In this document: piece after piece, positions 8,139 through 15,859 of the stretch | How the letters are laid out: every line of letters begins with the position of its first letter | How positions within the stretch are numbered: position 1 is the stretch's first letter | From: Pseudomonadota bacterium | Lineage (GTDB): Bacteria; Myxococcota_A; Polyangia; Polyangiales; Polyangiaceae | DNA length: 31,467 bases | Assembly (NCBI GenBank): GCA_023402175.1 | Contig: JAEXCN010000085.1 | Coordinates: 1-31,467, forward strand | Direction: 5' to 3' | The notes under the pieces: generated by a model | What the model was told of the DNA's origin: nothing | Seen by the model: the letters and a program-made list of their open reading frames with translations, nothing else | Database searches by the model: none | Position numbers and translations under genes: made by a program

Positions 8139-9097
8139 GGTGACGGTGCGATCCCGACCGTTGTGACCGCGCCTTTGCGCACGAACGCGCGCGCCGACCC
8201 GAGCTTCTTCGTTCCGTTCTCGAAGAAGGCGATGAACGTGTGAATGCCCTCCGGCACGTTGAGGAACCCGCCGCGACCGGCGCCGTCGCTGTTCGTCTCG
8301 TCGGCGGAGGGAGTGGAGTTGATGATGACGAACGGCTTGAGGAGCGGATCGAGCGCCGTGGTCCTGAAGCTCGCTCCGCCTACCGGATTCTGGAAGCAGT
8401 CACGCGCGAAGACGAACACGAGGCCGTGCTCCGGGCTCAGTGCTCCCTGGCCGAACGTGAGCTCGGCGATGAAGCGGACCTCGCCCGTGGTGAACACGAG
8501 CTGGTCGAACGTCGTGGACGCCGCTCTGAGCGGCGGCGCCGTGAATCGATAAGTCGGCGCGTACGCCGGTGAGAGCACCTCGAAGAAGCCGTCGAAGCCG
8601 TATTCCACTTTGGCCGTGACCTGACCGGCATCGGTCGGCACGACCCAGCCGGCGCCTGCTTCCGGTCCCGCGTCGCTCGGCCCGTCGGCTTGCAGGTCGC
8701 GTGGCTTCCCGCATGTGGGATCGGCGACGCCGCAAAGGCGCACGCTCGCGTTCGTCACGGGTGCTCCCGCGGTGAAATCCGTGAAGCGCATGAGCACGTC
8801 GATCTGGCGGCTCGGATCGGGGATCGGCGGCGGCCAGAGCGCGCACGAGAACGGACCGTCCTCGCCCGCATCGCCGATGGGCGCGTCATTCCCAACGTCC
8901 GCGATCGGGCCGGGCGGCGTGATGCACGCGCTCTCGGAGCAGATCAGCGTCTCGAATCCAGCGCCGCGCGCGCGGCAGTCGTCATCCGTCGCGCACTGAT
9001 CCTTGCTCGTCGAGTAGATGAGCGAGCACGCACCGGACGCGACAGCGAGTGCTCCGGTTGCCAAGAAGCCAATCCTCGTCGTCCGGTGACGGACCAT
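8135..9097 (-). CDS. lipoprotein with carboxypeptidase-regulatory-like (Ig-fold) repeats
   Basis: The protein has 320 residues with a signal peptide ending VASGA|C and Ser at +2. A Cys-rich segment (DQCATDDDC...CSESAC) and a DAPIGDAGEDG linker follow. The mature part has two stretches that read like CarboxypepD_reg/SpaA-type beta-sandwiches: MRFTDFTAGAPVTNASVRL in the first half, and GLVFVFARDC...GRGGFLNVPEGIHTFIAFF near the C-terminus. That assignment is by pattern and is tentative. The stop codon overlaps the kinase ATG (ATGA), so this protein and the kinase are made from one message. It could be the extracytoplasmic sensor or ligand-binding arm for the kinase, whose own outer part lacks a clear domain. 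Confidence 0.85.
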   Translation of the reverse strand: MVRHRTTRIGFLATGALAVASGACSLIYSTSKDQCATDDDCRARGAGFETLICSESACITPPGPIADVGNDAPIGDAGEDGPFSCALWPPPIPDPSRQIDVLMRFTDFTAGAPVTNASVRLCGVADPTCGKPRDLQADGPSDAGPEAGAGWVVPTDAGQVTAKVEYGFDGFFEVLSPAYAPTYRFTAPPLRAASTTFDQLVFTTGEVRFIAELTFGQGALSPEHGLVFVFARDCFQNPVGGASFRTTALDPLLKPFVIINSTPSADETNSDGAGRGGFLNVPEGIHTFIAFFENGTKKLGSARAFVRKGAVTTVGIAPSP

Positions 9098-9291
9098 TCA
9101 AACATGCCTGTCGTCCAGGAACGGGGCGGAGCCACGCTACTCCGAAAGCGTCCTGGCGGCGGCGCACCCCCTTTATGTGAAGGAGGATACCCATGTAGCG
9201 GCGCCTCCGCAAAGGCAGCCGCGTAGTCTCCGAGGCCGCTACGCGCGTCGAGCGATTGATGCTTGGAACACGCAGCGTCGAGTGAGGAGCT

Positions 9292-9326
9292 CCAAAAGCA
9301 ACGGCGCCGCTCCGAAGAGCGGCGCC
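9292..9326 (-). terminator. intrinsic terminator with UUCG tetraloop
   Basis: On the minus strand a perfect 10-bp GC stem, GGCGCCGCTC/GAGCGGCGCC, closes a TTCG loop with a C-G closing pair (the very stable cUUCGg tetraloop). GTTGCTTTTGG, a T-rich tail, follows. It starts 33 nt after the stop of the gene at 9359-10585 and precedes the promoter region of the kinase operon. Confidence 0.8.
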
Positions 9327-9358
9327 GCGCTTGTCATCGGCTTTCTACGAAGCTCGGA

Positions 9359-10585
9359 TCAGGGCTTGTAGACAGAGACCGGCGGGTTGTTCGGGAACGC
9401 GAGGTAGTGGAACTTCTGCGTATTGGGCTTACCGTTGACCTCCGCAGGGACATTGGGATCGGCATCGCCCACCATGACGAACGTGAACGACGCGCCGTTC
9501 GCGTATGCGCTGCCTTCCGGCACGCCCGTCGGGAACGACGCTCCCTGGATGGCCTTGAGGGGCAGTGCGAGCTGCCCAACGTTCGGATTGGCCGTGAAGA
9601 AATCGGTCTGGAAGTTAATCCCGTCGACCTGGACGAGATCGGTCTTGTCGTACAGCCCAACGACGCCGTTCGAGACCGGCTTGAACGTACCGCCGCCGTC
9701 GGCAGCTGTCGTGTAACCCGGGGTGGTGGTGATCGGCCCGCCGGTGACGTTGTGGTCGAAGAAGAACTTCGCCGACGCGGAAGCGTGGATGAACTGCGTC
9801 CCGACCTTGTCCGCCGGGATCTCGGTCGCGCGATCGAGCTCGAAGACGCGGACCTGGAGGTTGCCCGTGCCAGCGCCGCCGTCGTTGGTGAAACCGGCCC
9901 CGCACTTGTCCTTGAGCGTGATCTGCGTGTCGTTCGTGCAGCCCGTGAGGACGAGCAGGTAGCTCTTGTCCTGCTGGAAGGTGCCCGCCGGAATGACCGG
10001 GAGCTTCCAGTAGTCGACGTTCTCTTCGAGCGGTCCTCCGCCGGCGTCGAAGTTCTGCCCGAGGATCTCGGAGCAGCCCTTGCCCGGCTGACCCGCGCCC
10101 GGCTTCACGATGCCGGCCTTCGCGAGCGACTCGGCGTTCATGAGGTACGGCTGGATGAAGAGGCCGTTGAGCGGCAGGCCGGTGCCGGTGACGTTGCCGC
10201 CGAGGCCGATGTAGACGGCCGGCGGGATGGCCGGATCCGGGCTCTGGTCGGGCAGCGCCGGGAGGCCGGTGAGCGTCACGTTCGCGGCGGTCGTTCCCGC
10301 GGCGAAGCAGACGCGGAGGCCACCGCTCTTGAGGTTCGGCCCGAAGTCGGTGGCCGCGTTCACGAGCTGGAGGCGCGCGGGGCTGCCTGCATCCGCCGGG
10401 GCCTCCTGGTCCTTGCCCGCGTCCTCGGAACCGCCGTCGGTGCCGGGGCCGGTGTCGCCGCCGCCGGCGTCCTTCGTGACGACGTTGTCGTCGTCATCGC
10501 CGCAGGCGACGAGGAACGCGCCGAGGCTCGCGCCTACCAGAGTCAACGAGGCCAGACTGTAACGAAGCCATCCCTTGTTTCGCAT
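9359..10585 (-). CDS. large lipoprotein, DUF4397-like
   Basis: The protein has 408 residues. The ATG at 10585 has a strong AGGAGAG ribosome binding site 5-6 nt upstream, and the frame's much longer upstream extension is not coding. The signal peptide ends AFLVA|C and is followed by a strongly acidic Asp/Gly-rich linker (GDDDDN...DAGKDQEAPADAG). The mature region opens with ARLQLVNAATDFG and later has TQFIHASASAKFFFDHN, a pattern like DUF4397 repeats (RxxHASPDAxxVDVY). That assignment is tentative. Four cysteines may form disulfides. It is monocistronic, with its own terminator downstream. A 273-bp divergent region separates it from the sulfatase-like gene. Confidence 0.85.
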   Translation of the reverse strand: MRNKGWLRYSLASLTLVGASLGAFLVACGDDDDNVVTKDAGGGDTGPGTDGGSEDAGKDQEAPADAGSPARLQLVNAATDFGPNLKSGGLRVCFAAGTTAANVTLTGLPALPDQSPDPAIPPAVYIGLGGNVTGTGLPLNGLFIQPYLMNAESLAKAGIVKPGAGQPGKGCSEILGQNFDAGGGPLEENVDYWKLPVIPAGTFQQDKSYLLVLTGCTNDTQITLKDKCGAGFTNDGGAGTGNLQVRVFELDRATEIPADKVGTQFIHASASAKFFFDHNVTGGPITTTPGYTTAADGGGTFKPVSNGVVGLYDKTDLVQVDGINFQTDFFTANPNVGQLALPLKAIQGASFPTGVPEGSAYANGASFTFVMVGDADPNVPAEVNGKPNTQKFHYLAFPNNPPVSVYKP

Positions 10586-10858
10586 CGACGCTCTCCTTTG
10601 ACCAAGCGGAATTGACGAAGCCACCCTGCGGGGCTCACCACGGACGAGCGAAACTGCCGCTCGGGCAAGCAAGCCCAGGTGCAAGACGAAGGAAACGTAA
10701 AGAACTGCTGACCCTCCCGCAAGGAAAGAAGCTCGACTGTGGCGGCGGGGCAACAGTCGCGCAACACGCGTTTGGGACCAGGATCGCAATGTCATGGGGC
10801 TGCGTTTCGCAAGTCGCGGCGGCTTGCGTGTCCTCGCGACCTCTGAGATGAGGGAGAG
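10586..10858. other. divergent intergenic region with a 26-bp dyad
   Basis: This 273-bp region holds the start signals of the minus lipoprotein (9359-10585) and the plus sulfatase-like gene (10859). The only clear structure is CGACTGT (10734-10740) and ACAGTCG (10753-10759), a perfect 7-bp inverted repeat with a 12-bp spacer. It could be an operator. I could not place convincing -35/-10 elements and see no small gene. Confidence 0.35.
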
Positions 10859-12304
10859 GTGCCGCGTTCTCTTCGTCGTTCCGCGCTGATGCTCGCCGCA
10901 GTAGCGAGCGCGGCAATCGTCCTCGTCGCGTGCGACCGGTCGAAAGGTCGGACTGACCCGCCCGCCACCACTCCCGCAGCGCAGGCTCCTTCGCAGCTCG
11001 CACCAACGGCGTCGACGACGAACGGTGTGGATCCCGCTGCCGCTCCGGCCGCGAAGTCGACGGGCGAGGGGACACGCGAGGAGATACGTGCGGATTACAA
11101 CATCCTCGTCCTCTCGATCGACAGCCTGCGCGCCGACATGCCGTGGAACGGGTATCCGAGGCCGATCGCGCCGCGCCTCACCGAGCTCGAGAAGCGCGCC
11201 GTCAGCTACACGCGTGCGTATTCGATCTCGTCGTACACGTCGATGAGCCTCGGCGGGCTCCTCGGCGGAAAGCTTCCGAGCGGGATGAAGCGGAGCGGGT
11301 TCTTCTTCGGCAAGTACGCGCCCGAGAACGTGCTCTTCCCCGAGGTGCTCCAGGCGAGCGGCGTGCGCACGATCGCGGCGCACGCGCATGGTTACTTCAA
11401 GGACGCCGGCTTCGAGCAGGGGTTCGACAAGTACGAGATCGTCCCGAACATCGTCTTCAAGAACGAGACGGATCCGAACGTCACGAGCGCGCCGCACGAG
11501 GAGCTCGCCGAGAAGCTGCTCTCCGATCCGGCGCTCGACTCGAAGAAGTTCTTCGCCTGGTTCCACTTCCTCGATCCCCACGACATGTACGTGTCGCACG
11601 AGAAGGACGGGATCCCTCCTTACGGACCGAAGCTGCGGGACAAGTACGACGCCGAGGTCACGTACACGGATCGATACATCGGCAAGCTCATCGACTTCGT
11701 CGAGAGCAAGCCGTGGGGCAAGCGCACCATCATCGTCGTCACCGCCGATCACGGCGAGGCGTTCGGCGAGCACAACCAGTTCGCGCACGGCTTCGAGCTC
11801 TGGGAGAACCTCGTCCGCGTTCCGATGTTCTTCGTCGTGCCAGGTCTGAGCCCGAAGCGCATCGACGTCCCGCGGAGCGCGATCGATCTCGCGCCGACGA
11901 TCCTCGAGCTGCTCGGCGTCGATGCGAAGGCGAGCGCCGACGGCGGCGTCCTCGAGCTCGAAGGCAAGAGCCTCGTCGCCGAGATGAGCGGCAAGCAGCC
12001 TCCTGCCGAGCGCGACGTCGTGCTCGATCTGCCGATGACGAGCGACAACGACAAGCGTCGTGCGCTCGTTCGCGGATCGCTCAAGATCATCGCGTACGGG
12101 AAGGAAGAGGCGCTCCGCCTCTACGACCTCGCGGTCGACCCCGAAGAGAAGAGCCCGATCACGAAGGGCGAGGCGTTCGAGGACATGGCGCGACGCTACC
12201 GCGAGCTCTCGAAGAGCATCCGAGAAGTTCCGCCGTATGCTTGCGGCCCGAGCTGCCTCAATCGCGCGTATGCAAAGTCGGGGGCGGGCGGCGGTACCAA
12301 GTAG
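10859..12304 (+). CDS. sulfatase-fold (alkaline-phosphatase superfamily) lipoprotein hydrolase/transferase
   Basis: The protein has 481 residues. A GTG start at 10859 with AGGGAG just upstream gives a signal peptide MPRSLRR...IVLVA|C25 with Asp at +2. A Pro/Ala/Thr linker leads to the catalytic domain from about residue 80. It shows the family's metal-binding pattern: NILVLSIDSLRAD (Asp88), FLDPHDMY, TADHGEAFGEH, and a C-terminal IDLAPTILELLG. Sulfatases have Cys or Ser, converted to formylglycine, in CxPxR before ALLTG. Here the aligned stretch is T-S-M-S-L-G-G-L-L-G-G, with Thr127 at that place and no P or R. Thr is the nucleophile in lipoteichoic acid synthase and phosphoethanolamine transferases, so a phospho-transfer or phosphodiesterase role is as likely as sulfate removal. 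Glyoxalase II follows 52 bp downstream. Confidence 0.88.
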   Translation: MPRSLRRSALMLAAVASAAIVLVACDRSKGRTDPPATTPAAQAPSQLAPTASTTNGVDPAAAPAAKSTGEGTREEIRADYNILVLSIDSLRADMPWNGYPRPIAPRLTELEKRAVSYTRAYSISSYTSMSLGGLLGGKLPSGMKRSGFFFGKYAPENVLFPEVLQASGVRTIAAHAHGYFKDAGFEQGFDKYEIVPNIVFKNETDPNVTSAPHEELAEKLLSDPALDSKKFFAWFHFLDPHDMYVSHEKDGIPPYGPKLRDKYDAEVTYTDRYIGKLIDFVESKPWGKRTIIVVTADHGEAFGEHNQFAHGFELWENLVRVPMFFVVPGLSPKRIDVPRSAIDLAPTILELLGVDAKASADGGVLELEGKSLVAEMSGKQPPAERDVVLDLPMTSDNDKRRALVRGSLKIIAYGKEEALRLYDLAVDPEEKSPITKGEAFEDMARRYRELSKSIREVPPYACGPSCLNRAYAKSGAGGGTK

Positions 12305-12356
12305 TAGGATGCCCCGCCCTGGGCGCCTGCCGTCAGGCGGCCCAGCTGGAGACCCG

Positions 12357-13202
12357 ATGCGCATCGTCCCGATCCCGTGCCTCTCGGACAACTACGCCTA
12401 CCTGCTCGTCTGCCGCGAGACGAAGGAAGCGGCGATCGTCGACGTCTCCGAGGCTGGGCCCATCCTCGAGGCAATCGAGCAGGGCGCCGGGACACAGGAC
12501 AGCCGCCGCGATCTCAGCACGCTCGCAAACCAGAGCCGCGAGGACGTGCGCATCGTCGCCATCCTCAGCACGCATCACCATCACGACCACGTCGGCGGGA
12601 ACGAAGAGGTCCGCTCCAAGCTCGGCATCGATCGCGTGTACGGTCACACGAGCGACCGCGGCCGCATCCCGGGACAAACGCAGTATCTCCAGGAAGGGGA
12701 CACGTTCGAGATCGGCCGCTTGAACGTGCGAGCGCTACACATCCCGGGACACACGCTCGGGGCCGTCGCTTACGTCGTCACGCGCGAGCCGGACGATCCG
12801 GTCGTCTTCACCGGAGACACGCTCTTCATCGGTGGATGCGGGCGTCTGTTCGAAGGCGATCCGCCGATGATGCATGCGTCGCTCTCGAAGCTGGCCGCGC
12901 TCGATCCGCGGACGAAGGTCTACTGCGGGCACGAGTACACCGAGTCGAATCTCCGCTTTGCCGCGCACGTCGAGCCGTCGAATGCCGCCATCGGCCAGGC
13001 ACGCGAGCGTGCCGCGCAGCTCCGCAAGGAAGGGCGCACGACGATGGGCGCGACGATCGGCGACGAGCTCGCGTACAACCCGTTTCTTCGGACCTCTTCG
13101 TCGGAGATCCGGAAGACCCTCGGCATTCCCGACTCTGCATCCCCGGCTGAAGCGCTCGGCGCGATCCGCAAGGCGAAGGACGCGTTCAAGATCGGCGCGT
13201 GA
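12357..13202 (+). CDS. gloB: hydroxyacylglutathione hydrolase (glyoxalase II)
   Basis: The protein has 281 residues. The ATG at 12357 has GGAG 5 nt upstream; the open frame extends further but without similarity. It is a metallo-beta-lactamase-fold enzyme that hydrolyses S-D-lactoylglutathione to D-lactate and glutathione in methylglyoxal detoxification. The start MRIVPIPCLSDNYAYLL is typical. Metal ligands lie in STHHHHDHVGG, in IPGHTLG and in FTGDTLFIGGCGRLFEG, followed by VYCGHEYTESNLRFA. The C-terminal glyoxalase-II cap (HAGH_C-like) ends in NPFLR, the segment that contacts glutathione. An insertion at about residues 43-57 (GAGTQDSRRDLSTLA) separates the first strands more than in E. coli GloB. 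No glyoxalase I gene is nearby. Confidence 0.95.
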   Translation: MRIVPIPCLSDNYAYLLVCRETKEAAIVDVSEAGPILEAIEQGAGTQDSRRDLSTLANQSREDVRIVAILSTHHHHDHVGGNEEVRSKLGIDRVYGHTSDRGRIPGQTQYLQEGDTFEIGRLNVRALHIPGHTLGAVAYVVTREPDDPVVFTGDTLFIGGCGRLFEGDPPMMHASLSKLAALDPRTKVYCGHEYTESNLRFAAHVEPSNAAIGQARERAAQLRKEGRTTMGATIGDELAYNPFLRTSSSEIRKTLGIPDSASPAEALGAIRKAKDAFKIGA

Positions 13203-13227
13203 CGCTGCTGCTGTGCGTGCGTGAGCC

Positions 13228-13698
13228 TCAGAAGCCCTGCTGAGCGCTGAACCCGCACTGCTGATCGCACGTGTCGAGCGCCTGGATGCAGGCGTTCTCC
13301 TGCTGACCACAGACGGAGCCGAACCAGCAGTTGTCGTCGCAGCGCTGATCTTGGCACGTCGCCGAGCACTGCCAATACTGAGCTGCCGGCCCGTTCGCGA
13401 GGCACTGGGTCATGCACGCCTCGGGGTCGTCGGTGGGCGCGGGCGCGGGCGGCGTCGTGCCGGTCGGCGGAGGCGGCGGGGTCGTGCCGGTCGGCGGCGG
13501 CGCGGGCGTGTTGCTCCCGCTCGACTTGTTGGTGCTCGACTTCGACGATGACTTCTTCGTGGACGCGCCGGACGACTCATCCTCGTCATCGCCGTTGTCG
13601 TACGGCTGCAGGCTCGGCTGACTGCAGGCGATCGTCGAGGCCACCATGCTGGCGAGGACGAGGGTGAAGGGCAGGGCGAGCAGCGAGGGGGTCTTCAT
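13228..13698 (-). CDS. Cys-rich lipoprotein with Pro/Thr repeat linker
   Basis: The protein has 156 residues. The signal peptide MKTPSLLALPFTLVL... ends STIA|C. A Ser/Lys-rich tract, then PPPTGTTPPPPPTGTTPP repeats form an extended linker of about 65 residues. The C-terminal 60 residues hold ten cysteines (ACMTQCLANG, QCSATCQDQRC, DDNCWFGSVC, NACIQALDTCDQQC), spaced in CxxxC pairs that suggest a small disulfide-bonded helical domain. An AGGAG lies about 13 nt before the ATG, a little far. It converges with gloB, 25 bp away. I know no function. Similar linker-plus-Cys-rich lipoproteins are common in myxobacteria. Confidence 0.8.
   Translation of the reverse strand: MKTPSLLALPFTLVLASMVASTIACSQPSLQPYDNGDDEDESSGASTKKSSSKSSTNKSSGSNTPAPPPTGTTPPPPPTGTTPPAPAPTDDPEACMTQCLANGPAAQYWQCSATCQDQRCDDNCWFGSVCGQQENACIQALDTCDQQCGFSAQQGF
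13454..13497 (-). repeat. 27-bp coding tandem repeat (linker of the Cys-rich lipoprotein)
   Basis: GTCGTGCCGGTCGGCGG occurs at 13454-13470 and again at 13481-13497, a period of 27 bp, so nine codons encode PPPTGTTPP-type units. Copy number may vary between strains without shifting the frame. Confidence 0.7.
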
Positions 13699-13998
13699 CT
13701 TGGCGTCCGAGCTCCTTTGCTGCGGGCCTTCGCAGCGTGACCACCTCACTGCAGCCGTCGGACCAACCCGATCCGGATGTAGGATCATCTCGACCCGGCC
13801 ACCGAACGGCCCGAAAGCGCGGCTGATCTGGATCGCCGCTGACCCGATCGGTAAGTGCGCGAAACACCAGGGAGCGAAAGATCCGCCCACGCCTCTCGCG
13901 CGTCACGAAGGAAGCCGTAGGTCACGTGCGGCGCAGCGACGTCGCGTCAAAGCCGACGTCGGTCGGATGGCTCGACGTCGAGCAACTCTGCACGAACG
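13699..13998. other. 300-bp intergenic region with three CGACGTCG-core palindromes
   Basis: No gene is visible in this stretch, which separates two minus-strand genes. It must hold the promoter of the Cys-rich lipoprotein (start 13698), but I could not place -35/-10 elements. At the far end are three 10-bp palindromes with a shared CGACGTCG core: 13936-13945 (GCGACGTCGC), 13953-13962 (CCGACGTCGG) and 13972-13981 (TCGACGTCGA), with centres 17 and 19 bp apart. Confidence 0.4.
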
Positions 13999-15144
13999 TC
14001 AGTCGTCGTTGCCGCCCGATGCGACGTACTCCGTGATCGCGTCGCGCTCTCGCGCGAGGAAGGCTTCGATGATGGCGCGGAGGCGGGCGTCCTCGATGTG
14101 ATGTGCCGAATACGTCATCGTCGGCGCGAAGCCGCGAACGCGTTTGTGCTCGCCGCCTGCGCCGGGGTTGAAGGTCGAGAGGCCGCGGCGGATCGCCTCG
14201 TCGATGCCGTGGTAGTAGCAAACGTTGAAGTGGAGGAAGGGCAGCTCGACGGACGCACCCCAGTAGCGGCCGTACAGCACCTTGTCCTTCTGCACGTTGA
14301 ACGCGCTCGCGACGATCGTGCCCTCGCGATCGCGCGCGACCGTCCACGCAAGACGGTGCGCGAAGCGCTGGCGCACGAGATCGAAGAAGCGCTTCTTCAA
14401 GTAGCGACGGCCGTAGAAGTACTTGTCGACGGTCGTGAGATAGAGCGCGTGCATCGTGTCCGCGACCTCTCGACCTCCATCGCCGGCGAGGTCCTCGGGG
14501 CCGAGCGTCGTGATGGTGATGCCGTCCATCGCCGGCTGCTTCCGCTCGCGCCGGACCTGCGTCCGCTTCTTCTGTGGAAGCGTGGCTAGGAAGTCTTCGA
14601 AGGTTCGGAAGCCGGCGTTCGACCAGTGATACTGCACGCCGTGACGCAGCGTGAGGCCGGCCGCGTCCCATAGGCGCGCCTCGGCCTCCTCGGGGAAGAG
14701 CACGTGCGCGCTCGAGAGCGAAAGCTCGCGCGTGACCGTCCGGAGCGCCTCGGCGAACACCGCCACCGTCTCGGCGCGATCGCGTGAGGGATGCCAGAGC
14801 ACGCGGTGACCGGTCGCGGGCGTGAAGGGGACCGCGAGGATCAGCTTCGGGTAGTACGCGATGCCCATCCGGTTCGCGAGGTCCGCCCAGCTCCAGTCGA
14901 AAACGAACTCACCTTCGCTGTTCGTCTTCAGGTAAGCGGGCGCGGCCGCGACGACGCTCTTGCCCTCGTAGAGGACGAGATGCCGAGGGAGCCAGCCCGT
15001 GCGCTCGCCGACGCATCCGGCCTCTTCGAGGCAGTCGAGCCAGGCGTGCTCGACGAACGGCGACGCATCGTCGCGGACGAGCGCATTCCAGGTCGCCTCT
15101 GGGATCTCGCTGATCCGCTCGACGATGCGCAGCTCGAGCGTCAC
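13999..15144 (-). CDS. FemAB/GNAT-like acyltransferase of the DUF482 (PF04339) type
   Basis: The protein has 381 residues. The chosen start is a GTG at 15144 with AGAGGAAA about 9 nt upstream; an upstream in-frame extension lacks similarity and would run into the neighbouring gene. Family features are SPFVEHAWLDCLEEAGCVGERTGW near the N-terminus, then PAYLKTNSEGEFVFDWSWA. Further along are LPQKKRTQVRRERK, the basic segment before the second acyltransferase lobe, and CYYHGIDEAIRRGLSTFNPGAGGEHKRVRGF near the C-terminus. These proteins have a duplicated GNAT fold like Fem peptidyltransferases and are annotated as peptidoglycan-related N-acetyltransferases, but the substrate is not established. 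It is cytoplasmic, with no signal peptide. It lies 52 bp after the unrecognised gene 15197-15784 and may share its transcript. Confidence 0.88.
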   Translation of the reverse strand: MTLELRIVERISEIPEATWNALVRDDASPFVEHAWLDCLEEAGCVGERTGWLPRHLVLYEGKSVVAAAPAYLKTNSEGEFVFDWSWADLANRMGIAYYPKLILAVPFTPATGHRVLWHPSRDRAETVAVFAEALRTVTRELSLSSAHVLFPEEAEARLWDAAGLTLRHGVQYHWSNAGFRTFEDFLATLPQKKRTQVRRERKQPAMDGITITTLGPEDLAGDGGREVADTMHALYLTTVDKYFYGRRYLKKRFFDLVRQRFAHRLAWTVARDREGTIVASAFNVQKDKVLYGRYWGASVELPFLHFNVCYYHGIDEAIRRGLSTFNPGAGGEHKRVRGFAPTMTYSAHHIEDARLRAIIEAFLARERDAITEYVASGGNDD

Positions 15145-15196
15145 TTCGGTGTTTCCTCTGGACGTGTCTCGAATCGACGACGGCGCTTCCGTCGTG

Positions 15197-15784
15197 TCAG
15201 TCGGGATCCTTGCGGACGAGCGCGAACCACTGGTTGCGGTGCTTGCCGTCCTTGTACGCGACGCCAATCGAGACGTGGTTGGAGAGCCCGCGGAGGTAGT
15301 CGACCATTCCGCCGTTCACGATCCCGGCGATCCCGCCTTCGTTCGACTTGAGCTCCGGCCAGCTCGCCGGCTTCTGCTTCGGGATCTTCGAGTAGTCGAT
15401 GACGAGCTCGCCCTCGTGCTCGCCTTCGCCCTTCGTCACGCCGAAGTACCCGGGGCCGGTGAACGCTTCCATCGACTGGTGATTGTACCCGCCGATCGGG
15501 AAGGCCTCGCCTTCGAGCTTCACGAACCGCTTCTGGAAGCGCGAAAACATCGGCAGCGTGTTGTGGCCGTCGTGAATGACCTCGACGAGCGGACCAACGC
15601 TGGGCGGCACGAGGAAGTCGAGGTCGAGCGGACGATGACCCTTCGCTGCCTCGAACAGCGCCTGCTTGTGGTGCTTCGTCCAGGTGCGGATCGTGTGGAC
15701 GCGCCCCTCGTGACCGAGGCCGTCGAGGATCTCCGTGAGCCGTTCGAGGTTGATCTTCGGTTCGAGGAGGATGGTCACGTCCAT
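15197..15784 (-). CDS. conserved-looking soluble protein of unknown function
   Basis: The protein has 195 residues, with ATG at 15784 and GAGGGAGA about 8 nt upstream. There is no signal peptide or membrane segment. The composition is mixed alpha/beta and His-rich. It opens with MDVTILLEPKINLERLTEIL, which could be a short beta strand and helix, and contains GGYNHQSMEAFTGPGYFGV and LVIDYSKIPKQKPASWPEL. Clustered aromatic, His and Gly residues suggest a ligand or metal site, but I recognise no family and assign no function. It is upstream of, and co-directional with, the FemAB-like gene and divergent from the OmpA lipoprotein. The strong ribosome binding site and normal codon use support it being a real gene. 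Confidence 0.8.
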   Translation of the reverse strand: MDVTILLEPKINLERLTEILDGLGHEGRVHTIRTWTKHHKQALFEAAKGHRPLDLDFLVPPSVGPLVEVIHDGHNTLPMFSRFQKRFVKLEGEAFPIGGYNHQSMEAFTGPGYFGVTKGEGEHEGELVIDYSKIPKQKPASWPELKSNEGGIAGIVNGGMVDYLRGLSNHVSIGVAYKDGKHRNQWFALVRKDPD

Positions 15785-15859
15785 GGTCGCGTCTCCCTCA
15801 CTATCACGACGACCGAGAAAGTTGCCCGGCCGAACGGGCTCCTGATTCGATGCCACACC

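Noticed and set aside
9098..9291. Sigma-54 promoter (TGGCTC...TTCC) before the kinase operon
   Set aside because: The GC at the -12 position is missing and the spacing does not fit.
12060..12356. Upstream extension of glyoxalase II
   Set aside because: It overlaps the end of the sulfatase-like gene in another frame; the enzyme's normal N-terminus and a ribosome binding site are at 12357.
10586..12391. Minus-strand extension that would make the 9359 lipoprotein 1010 residues long
   Set aside because: The strong ribosome binding site and lipoprotein signal are at 10585. The extension is antisense to the sulfatase-like gene and has no domain.
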